From the NCBI RefSeq assembly GCF_000211815.1, contig NZ_GL890932.1, forward strand, positions 1 to 12,386: DNA of 12,386 nt. The letters run 5' to 3'. This document shows, one piece after another, positions 1 to 5,913 of the stretch. Positions within the stretch are counted from its first letter, which is position 1, and every line of letters begins with the position of its first letter. This DNA comes from Moorena producens 3L. GTDB taxonomy: Bacteria > Cyanobacteriota > Cyanobacteriia > Cyanobacteriales > Coleofasciculaceae. Under the pieces are notes generated by a model. That model had not been told where the DNA came from, did not search any database, and saw only the letters and a program-made list of their open reading frames with translations. The position numbers and the translations under genes were made by a program.

Positions 1-567
1 ACCCAGAGAAAAAAGCCAAACAACTAGCAGCACGCGCTAAACTTGAACAAGGTGATAAGTTAGCAGAAGAGGGGGATGTCGATGGTGCTATTGCTAGTTT
101 AAAAAGCCCAAGAATGGAATTCTGACCTAGAATTCGACCCAGAGGAAAAGGCAAGAGCGATCGCTAAAGTTAAACAAGGTGAGCAGTTAGCTCGAAAGGG
201 TCAATTAACCAAAGCCCTATCTCTCTACAAACAAGCACAAAAACTAGATCCAAACCTAGAAATTTCTGCTTATGATTGGAACTCAATCTGTTGGTTTGGT
301 AGTCTCCATGGATATGCTGCTGAGGTGATTGATGCTTGTGAAAAAGCAGTAGCAAAAGATCCTGAAAATGGAGGTATTCTGGATAGTCGTGGTTTGGCTA
401 GGGCCCTGACTGGAGATACCGCAGGAGCGATATCAGATTTTCAGGCATATGTAGACTGGAGCGATCATGATGAGTCGAAAGAACAACGGCAAAAATGGAT
501 AGATGAGCTTCGGGCTGGTAAGAATCCTTTTACGGAAGAGGTGTTGAAGAGTTTACGTTGGGAGTAA
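1..567 (+). pseudogene. TPR-like repeat protein, 3' end, frameshifted
   Basis: This is the C-terminal part of a larger gene whose start lies left of the window. Frame 3 reads from base 3 to a stop at 123-125 and gives a lysine/glutamate-rich helical repeat (KLAEEGDVDGAIASLK). Frame 1 takes over after an A5 run at 101-105 (KAQEWNSDLEF) and stays open to the TAA at 565-567. Joining the frames restores two related helical units (LAEEGDVDGAIASLKKAQEW and LARKGQLTKALSLYKQAQKL), then a tail with CWFGSLHGYAAEVIDACEKA and NPFTEEVLKSLRWE. From family knowledge, this tail ends many cyanobacterial TPR/WD40/caspase-type proteins, so a scaffold or signalling role is likely but the N-terminal domain is unseen. 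The frame change is net +1, equal to gain of one A or loss of two. It may be a real mutation or a homopolymer sequencing error; an intact C-terminal piece could only restart near 325. Confidence 0.7.
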
Positions 568-646
568 GGGTAGGGAAGGTAAGAGGCAATAGGCAAGAGG
601 GAAAAAATCCTGTGTATCTTATAGTTATGAAAAACCCTGTAAGAGA

Positions 647-665
647 AACAGGCAAGATGCCTGTT
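647..665. repeat. Dispersed palindromic repeat, copy 1
   Basis: AACAGGCA-AGA-TGCCTGTT forms a perfect 8-bp stem with a 3-nt loop. The core GGCAAGATGCC recurs inverted at 1151-1175, so it is a dispersed repeat rather than a dedicated terminator. No T-tract follows. Confidence 0.6.
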
Positions 666-678
666 CCACAACATTTCT

Positions 679-773
679 GACTCCCGATTCCCGATTCCCG
701 ATTCCCGATTCCCGATTCCCGATTCCCGATTCCCGACTCCCGATTCCCGACTCCCGATTCCCGACTCCCGAAA
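679..773. repeat. Heptamer tandem array CCCGATT, 13 units
   Basis: CCCGA recurs at exact 7-nt steps from 683 to 767, giving 13 units. The first seven end in TT; from 732 on, units alternate CCCGACT and CCCGATT, so the distal half has a 14-bp higher-order period. This is a short tandemly repeated repetitive sequence of the kind known from filamentous cyanobacteria. It lies between a broken gene and the promoter region of the 931 gene and is non-coding. Confidence 0.9.
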
Positions 774-800
774 AGTTTGTTACAAAATTTTTCAAATATG

Positions 801-829
801 TTATAATATAAGATTATTTGTGCTATACT
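801..829 (+). promoter_or_regulatory. Candidate promoter of the 66-aa protein gene
   Basis: An extended -10 element TGCTATACT lies at 821-829 (hexamer 824-829), with a weak -35 TTATAA at 801-806 and a 17-nt spacer. A second -10-like TATAAT at 802-807 overlaps it. Either would give a leader of roughly 90-120 nt before the ATG at 931, containing two hairpins. Inferred from sequence only. Confidence 0.4.
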
Positions 830-837
830 ATAAAAGT

Positions 838-902
838 GGGCGCTGAGACGCCCAGAGTCAAGAGCTAGCCCGGCGAAAGTGCAAAATCTACGGGCTAGCT
901 CT
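838..902 (+). promoter_or_regulatory. Structured 5' leader with two hairpins
   Basis: Two adjacent hairpins precede the 931 gene. The first is GGGCG(838-842)/CGCCC(849-853) with a 6-nt loop. The second is a perfect 12-bp stem, AGAGCTAGCCCG (861-872) with CGGGCTAGCTCT (891-902), around an 18-nt loop. The ribosome binding site follows 15 nt later. There is no T-tract after the second stem, so it is not a canonical terminator. It could be a cis-regulatory leader, an mRNA stabiliser or a dispersed repeat; I do not recognise a known riboswitch class. Confidence 0.5.
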
Positions 903-916
903 GGCTCCCCAATCAC

Positions 917-922
917 AAGGAG
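917..922 (+). promoter_or_regulatory. Ribosome binding site AAGGAG
   Basis: A full Shine-Dalgarno sequence, AAGGAG, ends 8 nt before the ATG at 931. It is the clearest RBS in the window and fixes the start of the 66-residue gene there. Confidence 0.75.
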
Positions 923-930
923 ATACTTTT

Positions 931-1131
931 ATGATGACGTATTCAGAACGGCTTCATCCATGGGTGGTCATGCGACTGTTACCCAAGATGCAGCGGGTAG
1001 TTGTTGCTCGCTTCCGCAATCGGTCGGATGCAGAGGGGCATTTGTGGGCTTTGAAACGATTAATGCCTGATGCAAAATTTGTGATTGTATTCGATGTCGG
1101 TAATAATAATCCGATGGATGAAGAATCCTAG
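931..1131 (+). CDS. Small hypothetical protein, 66 aa
   Basis: The frame runs from ATG 931 to TAG 1129-1131. A second ATG is the next codon; 931 is chosen because the AAGGAG at 917-922 is 8 nt upstream. The protein has a basic N-terminal half (RLHPWVVMRLLPKMQRVVVARFRNR) and an acidic C-terminus (NNNPMDEES). The middle, SDAEGHLWALKRLMPDAKFVIVFDV, looks like a helix followed by a beta strand. There is no signal peptide or membrane segment. I do not recognise a named domain. Similar short proteins are probably conserved in filamentous cyanobacteria, which is inference. It stands alone between repeat-rich spacers, with its own RBS, a candidate promoter and a structured leader, so it is likely a separately regulated monocistronic gene. 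An overlapping reading frame at 879-1070 lacks these signals and is rejected. Confidence 0.75.
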   Translation: MMTYSERLHPWVVMRLLPKMQRVVVARFRNRSDAEGHLWALKRLMPDAKFVIVFDVGNNNPMDEES

Positions 1132-1150
1132 AAATTTACATGCATCTTGG

Positions 1151-1175
1151 TGGAATGGGCATCTTGCCCGTTCCA
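1151..1175. repeat. Dispersed palindromic repeat, copy 2
   Basis: TGGAATGGGC (1151-1160) and GCCCGTTCCA (1166-1175) pair with one G-T wobble around loop ATCTT. On the other strand its core GGGCAAGATGCCC matches the copy at 647-665. It lies 20 nt after the stop of the 66-aa gene and could also serve as a transcript end, but no T-tract follows. Confidence 0.6.
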
Positions 1176-1188
1176 CACTGAATACTGA

Positions 1189-1232
1189 TAGCTGTTAGCG
1201 TAGCGTGTGCGTAGCGCTTAAGCTGATAGCTA
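1189..1232. repeat. GCGTAGCG-type imperfect palindrome
   Basis: The segment carries GATAGCTGTTAGCGTAGCG and a roughly inverted GCGCTTAAGCTGATAGCT, with the motif GCGTAGCGCT inside. A related GCGCGTAGCGCT occurs at 9897-9908. It looks like a decayed dispersed repeat. The spacer holds no convincing gene. Confidence 0.4.
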
Positions 1233-1270
1233 AACATACGGCGGTTTGCATAACTATCAAGTACACTGAC

Positions 1271-1330
1271 TTTTATCCCTATTCCCTATTCTCTATTCCC
1301 TCTTACCTGCTCCCTGCTCCCTGCTCCCTA
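1271..1330. repeat. Degenerate heptamer tract (ATTCCCT / GCTCCCT)
   Basis: TCCCTATTCCCTATTCTCTATTCCCT is followed by three CTGCTCCC units. It is a diverged form of the heptamer array at 679-773, 50 nt before the methyltransferase start. An overlapping frame at 1205-1432 is mostly repeat and is not a gene. Confidence 0.7.
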
Positions 1331-1379
1331 AAACCTAGATATTTGTACCTCACAAGTCGTAGAATTGCTATCAAACATC

Positions 1380-1946
1380 ATGCTAGTATTAAAATCTTGC
1401 GCCCTAATCTTATTCACAACTTGTTTGATTAGTTTTTCTTGGGCAGGCTTGGCTTTATTTACTCGGCCTAACGGAATCCCAAATGGTGTGCGGATTCTGT
1501 CTGTCTTATGGACGCTATTAATAGTTCTACAGGTCAGTACCATCGTTCTTACTGAAGAAACCAATCTAATCCTAAGTTTAATGGGACTGAGCATCTATAT
1601 CAGCTCACTAGTTTTGTTTTGGTGGACAGTGAAAACAACTAAGGATAAACCTTTGTCTCTTTGCTATTCCGATGATTTACCAAACCACATCTTTACCACT
1701 GGCCCCTATAAATTCATTCGTAATCCCTTTTACACATCCTACCTGCTCTGTGTGCTAGCTGGTGTTTTTGTTACTAATCAACTCTGGCTACTAATCACAG
1801 TAGTAGTAATCTTTTTACCCTACTATCAAGTTGCTCGCCAAGAAGAAGCGAAATTTTTAGCTAGTAGTTTTGCGGCTGACTATAAAGTGTATAAGGAAAA
1901 CACAGGAATGTTTTTACCTAAGTTATGGCCTCAATCACAAGGTTAA
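1380..1946 (+). CDS. ICMT/PEMT-like membrane methyltransferase
   Basis: This 188-residue protein is probably an integral-membrane, SAM-dependent methyltransferase of the isoprenylcysteine carboxyl methyltransferase / phospholipid methyltransferase superfamily. Hydrophobic segments lie near residues 6-27, 38-57, 62-84 and 121-149. The family signature follows the third segment: TGPYKFIRNPFYTSYLL (107-123), comparable to the GPY-x-R-x-P-x-Y motif that helps bind SAM. The C-terminal RQEEAKF (153-159) and later YKVYKENTGMFLPKL match the conserved E-E...Y...Y...P block. Length is typical. The substrate is unknown: prenylcysteine, phospholipid or a small molecule are all possible. The start is ATG 1380; a TTG at 1365 would add five residues, and neither has a clear RBS. 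The next gene begins 10 nt downstream, so the two are probably co-transcribed. Confidence 0.8.
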   Translation: MLVLKSCALILFTTCLISFSWAGLALFTRPNGIPNGVRILSVLWTLLIVLQVSTIVLTEETNLILSLMGLSIYISSLVLFWWTVKTTKDKPLSLCYSDDLPNHIFTTGPYKFIRNPFYTSYLLCVLAGVFVTNQLWLLITVVVIFLPYYQVARQEEAKFLASSFAADYKVYKENTGMFLPKLWPQSQG

Positions 1947-1956
1947 AAGTTTACAT

Positions 1957-2235
1957 ATGACCATCCCACACTATAACGATCTCGGCGGTGCGATTCGTGG
2001 GGTCTGCCATGCTTGGTGTGAAGAGCAAGGCTATAGCAATCCCTTTTGTCGCAATGGGGAGTGGTGGGCGTATCCCCCTAATGGCGTCATGCCTATCCAA
2101 ATCAAAACAGTGATGGGAAAAAGTTGCCAGCGCCCAGTTCGACTAGGGCGATTGATTCTGTTTCTCTATCCCGATGGATCCTTAGCTCCTGAGCCTGAGT
2201 TAGCTGTGGATTTAACCAGGGCTATTTCATTCTAA
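1957..2235 (+). CDS. Hypothetical protein with transposon-altered C-terminus
   Basis: This is a 92-residue soluble protein starting at ATG 1957, 10 nt after the methyltransferase stop, so likely in one operon. It is rich in Cys and Trp near the N-terminus (CHAWCEEQGYSNPFCRNGEWWAYPPNGVMP), then a basic stretch and a strand-like RLGRLILFLYPDG. The CxxxC...C spacing could hold a metal or disulfide, but I recognise no family. The composite transposon begins at 2217, inside codon 87. The current end is TRAISF with the stop supplied by the IS terminal repeat. Removing the element and one copy of GGATTTAAC restores TILK followed by TAG at 7423-7425, so only the last few residues changed and the protein is probably still functional. 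A longer frame from 1870 overlaps the methyltransferase and is not preferred. Confidence 0.65.
   Translation: MTIPHYNDLGGAIRGVCHAWCEEQGYSNPFCRNGEWWAYPPNGVMPIQIKTVMGKSCQRPVRLGRLILFLYPDGSLAPEPELAVDLTRAISF
2208..2216. repeat. Left target-site duplication GGATTTAAC
   Basis: GGATTTAAC directly precedes the CAGGG terminus of the left IS. The same 9 bp directly follows the CCCTG terminus at 7403. Duplications of 8-10 bp are typical of the ISAs1 family (family knowledge). Confidence 0.85.
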
Positions 2236-3506
2236 AAATGCGCTCTTTGTGTGTGAGCGTCCAAATTGGCAGTATCGCTGTGCTTGAGCCATATTGGAGA
2301 AGCCATTGGAGCGATAGATATTCAGCGCAAAATTACGAGCAACGGCAAAGATTTGAGGTAACTGATGCATGCGAATACGTGAAGCATCTTCACCCTGAGT
2401 AACCAAATCGCACATAATGAACCTTGTTCTCTACACCCCAATATCCAAGGGATGCGCTGAGGCTTTGGACTCAGCAGACAAGGGCGTAAGAAGCAACATA
2501 GTAGCGTGTTTCCTTTTCCAGACGGTGTTGCCCCCCCTTTTTGAATTGTCGAACACTAAGGGTTCGAATCAGAGTCTAATGCCCTGGCCAGGGCTGGATG
2601 TTGTCGAGTTGGTTGCAGATGCGTGCCGACCCGTTTCTCGATCCGACCATGTCCTTAAGTAATGTCAGTATGACTGTGTTCGGCTACAAAGTAAGCTTTG
2701 ACGCTTTTGAATAGATTGCCCTGATTGCCTTTAATCGCCCCCAGGTAGTGATTCTCAGCTCTCTTTGATCAACTGAGCCGTTTTTTTGAGTGCTAATCGC
2801 ATCTATGGCGTTGACCACACCCTTAACAGCCAGTTGCGTAATAAATTCTGGTATTGAAGTTACCGTAAGGTAGTGGTCGCCTTTATGGTTAGTCGGCTAT
2901 GCATAAAAGGGTTAAAACTTTTTGATTAAGGCGACCACTACCTAAGGTTTCGTCTCTTGGCTTTGACGCACGTTCGTTTTGCTATCCACTTGATCAGGCT
3001 CTTGAATCAAACCCCGCTCGACCAGGTAAGCACTGACTAACATAATTGCGCTTGTGAGGGGGAGAATCAGGATTGTCCCTTTCTAGTTGGTATGAGCCCC
3101 GTAAGACAAAGCCCATCGACAGCTAAGGTTTCCCCGCGCCTTGGGTTCAATGCCAAAGAACCGAGCCAGGGCCGCAGAATACTGCTGATAATCCTTTGGT
3201 TTTTAGGACACGACGAATCGTGCTGTAGGAAGGAATTCGCCGCTTTGGGGGATTGAATAGTTCAATAAGTTCCTCCCGATAGCTGTTGAGCCAATCGCCA
3301 ATCGCTCTTAACCCTCGGTTACCAGCCGCTATAGCCTGAAGTTACAGAGCTAGACATAGAGCGACTTTATGCCGTTTACCTGAGACCTTGCGCACATCTG
3401 GGATATCAGAAAAGGCTTCTAAAATCTCGATCGGCTCTGGGGTTGACTCCTCTTGGGACAGGCTAGGCAGTAAAACAGCAGGGGCAGATTGGGGGGGCTG
3501 ACCCAT
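2227..3506 (-). pseudogene. ISAs1-family transposase, multiply disrupted
   Basis: Read on the - strand from ATG at 3506-3504. The N-terminal part shows ILEAFSDIPDVRKVSGKRHK, then a premature TAA at codon 55, then in the same frame LQAIAAGNRGLRAIGDWLNS, FNPPKRRIPSYSTIRRVL: the DDE-associated N-terminal domain typical of ISAs1/H-repeat transposases. Beyond this the frame shifts repeatedly: VLRGSYQLERDNPDSPP near 3050-3110, FITQLAVKGVVNAIDAISTQ near 2790-2860, and a last in-frame block to 2227 with VTQGEDASRIRMHQLPQIFA and ALNIYRSNGFSNMAQAQRYC. The 74-76-bp mini-element at 2868-2943 interrupts it. No active enzyme can be made. A forward frame at 2417-2662 is only its shadow. Confidence 0.85.
2868..2943. 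mobile_element. MITE-like palindromic mini-element nested in the IS
   Basis: AGGTAGTGGTCGCCTT (2868-2883) and its exact reverse complement AAGGCGACCACTACCT (2928-2943) enclose 44 AT-rich bases. If the ends are taken as GGTAGTGG...CCACTACC, the flanks are TAA on both sides, consistent with a 3-bp target duplication; TA is an alternative. It carries no gene and sits inside the dead transposase frame, so it is probably a non-autonomous element mobilised in trans. Confidence 0.7.
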
Positions 3507-3675
3507 GGTCACTAATCAAACTCTCGGTTAACTTGTAAGCCTAGCATTTCTTGGCTTTCATGAGAATGAAATAGCCCTGGTCTCTGATGGAAAGGGCTTG
3601 AGCTATTTTTCGGTTTTTTTTTGTTGGATCGAGAATTTAGTGAGAGTCGTTGAACTGAATATGTGAATACATTCT

Positions 3676-3705
3676 GACGGTATGACAACTCCGTCATTGT
3701 ATAAT
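3676..3705 (+). promoter_or_regulatory. Candidate cargo promoter with overlapping palindromes
   Basis: A consensus -10 hexamer TATAAT lies at 3700-3705, 63 nt before the ATG at 3769. No good -35 is present. Instead, two overlapping inverted repeats precede it: ATGAC(3682-3686)/GTCAT(3693-3697) and TGACGG(3675-3680)/CCGTCA(3691-3696). Such a palindrome beside a -10 could be an operator for an activator or repressor. It lies between the left IS end and the first cargo gene, so the cargo may carry its own promoter. Confidence 0.4.
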
Positions 3706-3768
3706 AGGTTCGCTAAAAACATGATTCTGTCGTTAGAAATTTTTTTCGCCTCAGATCAAAATTAGCAA

Positions 3769-4443
3769 ATGGTTGGTAAGTTTTTTTTATGTATGTTAAC
3801 AAAGCAAGAAATATCAACAATATCCAAGCGCTATGATGAGCGACTAGAGCTTGAGGGAGATTGGGCTAAGGTAGGTTACGTAAGCAATAAATCTCAACTT
3901 TTGCGGTTTCAAGTCCTATCAAAGATCGCTCAATTAGTTGGAAAGCCATTCCATCAAGCTTCTGTTCTCGACGTAGGGATGGGGTTAGGCGGATTTTACC
4001 AATACCTTTTGGAACAAGGTCAGGTTCCCAGGCATTATAGCGGTGTAGATATCCTTACGAAGATGGTAAATCTAGCGCAACAAAAGTTTCCTCCAGAGCA
4101 ATTTCCGTGTGTGACGTTTGAGAAGGCGAATATATTGTGCCACAATTTGAGACCAGCCAACTATGTAATCTGTTCGGGAGCTTTGACCCCACGAGTAACA
4201 AACAATAAAAAATACTTTATCTCAATGATCGGACGCATGATTGAACTTGCCACTTTCGGTGTTGCCTGTAATTTTCTGACGATCCGTTGCACGAAACCAA
4301 AGCCAGAGCTATTTTATTACGACCTAAAGATAATTAAGCAGTGGGTTGGGGAAACTATCAGTGCAAACCATCAAGTTTACTTTCATGATAACTACCATCC
4401 ATTCGACGTCACAATGTTTGTTATCAAAAAAATCACAGGATAA
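3769..4443 (+). CDS. Class I SAM-dependent methyltransferase (cargo)
   Basis: The protein is 224 residues with a Rossmann-type methyltransferase fold. Motif I is VLDVGMGLGGFYQYL at 66-80, with D68, G70, G72 and G74 of the SAM-binding D-x-G-x-G-x-G signature. An acidic strand end, GVDI (92-95), supplies D94 for the SAM ribose. The segment YVICSGALTPRV and the later ELATFGVACNFLTIRC resemble a family of small methyltransferases found in polysaccharide and secondary-metabolite loci (family knowledge; loose match). It ends in YHPFDVTMFVIKK. No transmembrane region, so cytosolic. ATG 3769 is used; ATG 3793 (MLTKQEIS) would drop eight residues and may be the true start, since neither has a clear RBS. 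The dioxygenase gene follows after 47 nt on the same strand, suggesting co-transcription. The methyl acceptor is unknown. No HIP1 site occurs in it. Confidence 0.85.
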   Translation: MVGKFFLCMLTKQEISTISKRYDERLELEGDWAKVGYVSNKSQLLRFQVLSKIAQLVGKPFHQASVLDVGMGLGGFYQYLLEQGQVPRHYSGVDILTKMVNLAQQKFPPEQFPCVTFEKANILCHNLRPANYVICSGALTPRVTNNKKYFISMIGRMIELATFGVACNFLTIRCTKPKPELFYYDLKIIKQWVGETISANHQVYFHDNYHPFDVTMFVIKKITG

Positions 4444-4490
4444 AGTTACTCATTGCGGAAAGGAAATATCTTGGACAAAGATGAAGAGCT

Positions 4491-5387
4491 ATGAGCAAAC
4501 AGTACAGAACTGCTCCACCTGGATTTACCGAGAAAAACTGGCGAACCTTCATGGATAAGGGTATTATTATCATCGAGAATGCCCTCAGCGATGATGAAGT
4601 GGATATGTATAAGATGGTCATGGATAGTGTTGCCCATTGTCATCCCACCTACCAAGAGGGAAAGACATTCTGGATGGAAAACTTTGTCGAAAGCGATCCC
4701 ATGCTTGCAGATCTGATTGACCATCAACGGCACGTTGGATTTGTATATGATATCTACGGGGAACAGCTCAAATTGCAGCTAACAGAAATGTTCATGCGTA
4801 CACCTGGAGATTGGCACAACAAGTGGCATTTTGATGGAGCTCGTGTAGTACCAAAGACCGTCTTTTCGCCAATTTTACCATTGCAGACCAAGGTCAGCTA
4901 TTGGCTAACAGACCTCCCTCATCCCCAAATGGGGAACTTTGTCTACATACCAGGTAGTCATCGCTGGCAGTACCTAGATGCTTATCATACTAATGAGAGT
5001 GTACCAGGCGAACAGATTCTCTGTGTTAAAAAGGGTACTATGACAATCCATACTGGTGCGCTCTGGCATCGTGTAGAGCCTAACCTAAGTGAAACGACCC
5101 GCTACAATCTTTTCCTCTGCTATTCCCCGTCATGGATCGCTTCAGGTGATCGGCTTACTTCCGATCCGGAATGGCTGAAGATACTGAACCGGGAACAGCG
5201 AATTATTATGCGTAGCTACATCTATGGCTATGACCATGAGAGACCACCTGCTGACGACTACCCGCTCTTCTTAGATCGAGAATCAGGGCTTGACCACGAT
5301 CCTGGTATGTACATGGACTACGTAGACCAGTGTCGCCGCAAACGTAAAACCTTTCATGAAAAGTTAATTGATACTTCCAAGGAATAA
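4491..5387 (+). CDS. PhyH-type Fe(II)/2-oxoglutarate dioxygenase (cargo)
   Basis: This 298-residue protein belongs to the phytanoyl-CoA dioxygenase (PhyH) family of cupin-fold oxygenases that hydroxylate or otherwise oxidise small molecules, using Fe(II), O2 and 2-oxoglutarate. The iron triad is visible: WHFDGARV gives H113-x-D115, and ALWHRVEP gives H193. R204 lies 11 residues after H193, the same spacing as H264 to R275 in human PHYH, and should bind 2-oxoglutarate. NFVYIPGSHRW (149-159) is a typical PhyH strand-turn motif. All catalytic residues are present, and length is normal for the family. The start is ATG 4491; an in-frame TGA at 4482 excludes a longer form. GAAGAG at 4483-4488 lies too close to be a good RBS. 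It follows the methyltransferase by 47 nt, so the pair may modify one substrate, which is inference. The C-terminus (residues 230-298) is basic/acidic mixed and unassigned. Confidence 0.88.
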   Translation: MSKQYRTAPPGFTEKNWRTFMDKGIIIIENALSDDEVDMYKMVMDSVAHCHPTYQEGKTFWMENFVESDPMLADLIDHQRHVGFVYDIYGEQLKLQLTEMFMRTPGDWHNKWHFDGARVVPKTVFSPILPLQTKVSYWLTDLPHPQMGNFVYIPGSHRWQYLDAYHTNESVPGEQILCVKKGTMTIHTGALWHRVEPNLSETTRYNLFLCYSPSWIASGDRLTSDPEWLKILNREQRIIMRSYIYGYDHERPPADDYPLFLDRESGLDHDPGMYMDYVDQCRRKRKTFHEKLIDTSKE

Positions 5388-5647
5388 ATTATCCTATCTC
5401 CTGAAGCAAATATCTTGTAAACAAAGAGTCATGTTTGCTCTCCAGCCTACTCTTGGAGATTATCCTGTCTATTCCACAGAACCCTTTCGGCATTTTTAAT
5501 TTGGAAGTCCTTTTGCGAAAAACAATAACATGAATTTAGGTAGTACTCTATTCTCAAAAAGTATAGATTGCGCTACATTGGTGAAAGCCTATCTGAGCGT
5601 GTGTCAAAAAATGTCTCACAATGACGTTCTCGCAATGCCTTAGAGAA
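5388..5647. other. Spacer between dioxygenase and vapC remnant
   Basis: No convincing gene is present. A weak hairpin TCTCCA...TGGAGA (about 5439-5460) follows the dioxygenase but has no T-tract. The - strand at about 5585-5630 reads RHFLTHAQIGFHQCSA, which may be an old gene or IS fragment but cannot be assigned. Confidence 0.4.
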
Positions 5648-5913
5648 TTATGAACTTTCAGTAGGTCGAATAACATCCACGTGAGGATAGTTGAGTATTT
5701 TCTGATCTACCGTCACCACAGGGCAATCGCATCCTCTTGCCGTTGCCACGATTATTCTATCTGCCGGATCTTTGTGGAACTCACCTGGTAGCGATTGAGC
5801 ATCAACGGCGATCGCCGGAGTTATAGATATAAGAATAACCCCTTCTTGTGCCAGCGCGATTTCAAACCATTCTCGAATAGGTACGGGAAGAACTATCCTT
5901 CCAGCCTGATTGA
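5648..5913 (-). pseudogene. vapC: VapC-family PIN-domain toxin, 3' fragment
   Basis: The - strand frame ends with a stop at 5648-5650 and encodes about 88 residues of a PIN-domain ribonuclease of the VapC type (Sll0205-like group). GRIVLPVPIREWFEIAL, TPAIAVDAQSLPGEFH, DPADRIIVATAR and CPVVTVDQKIL cover the C-terminal half with two of the acidic catalytic positions (D of DPADR and D of TVDQK). The N-terminal DTHVLLW-type half, with the first catalytic Asp and the central Glu region, is missing. The reading frame breaks at the IS4-like terminal repeat (5911-5923), and any start codon beyond is IS sequence. No antitoxin gene is seen beside it. It is therefore a dead toxin remnant, truncated by the IS or an associated deletion. 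It carries a HIP1 site at 5808-5815, unlike the two cargo genes. Confidence 0.75.

Larger units (their letters stand above)
2217..3579 (-). mobile_element. ISAs1-family insertion sequence, left copy, degenerate
   Basis: The 1363-bp element is bounded by perfect 17-bp inverted repeats, CAGGGCTATTTCATTCT at 2217-2233 and its reverse complement at 3563-3579. Length and CAGGG ends suit the ISAs1 family. The bases just inside the cargo (GTCTCTGAT after 3579) do not match the left flank, so this copy did not insert alone at this site. It contains a broken transposase and a nested mini-element at 2868-2943. Confidence 0.85.

Noticed and set aside
97..106. Programmed -1 ribosomal frameshift at TTTAAAA
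   Set aside because: The T-TTA-AAA heptamer is in the right phase for a -1 shift, but the downstream frame needs a net +1 (or -2) change, so classical -1 slippage does not restore it.
679..773. CRISPR-like array of regular repeats
   Set aside because: The period is only 7 bp with no spacers of unique sequence, and no cas gene is present. It is a simple tandem repeat.
530..916. 128-residue - strand frame
   Set aside because: Its central part is the translated heptamer array (NRESGIG repeats), with no RBS or domain.
1205..1432. 75-residue + strand frame before the ICMT-like gene
   Set aside because: It is mostly dispersed repeat and heptamer tract, and overlaps the real methyltransferase start in another frame.
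2417..2662. 81-residue + strand frame
   Set aside because: It is antisense to the broken ISAs1 transposase, lacks an RBS, and shows no domain. It is a shadow frame.
2208..3588. Left ISAs1 copy as an independent insertion
   Set aside because: GGATTTAAC before 2217 is not repeated after 3579 (GTCTCTGAT). The matching duplication lies at 7404-7412, so the composite unit is the inserted element.
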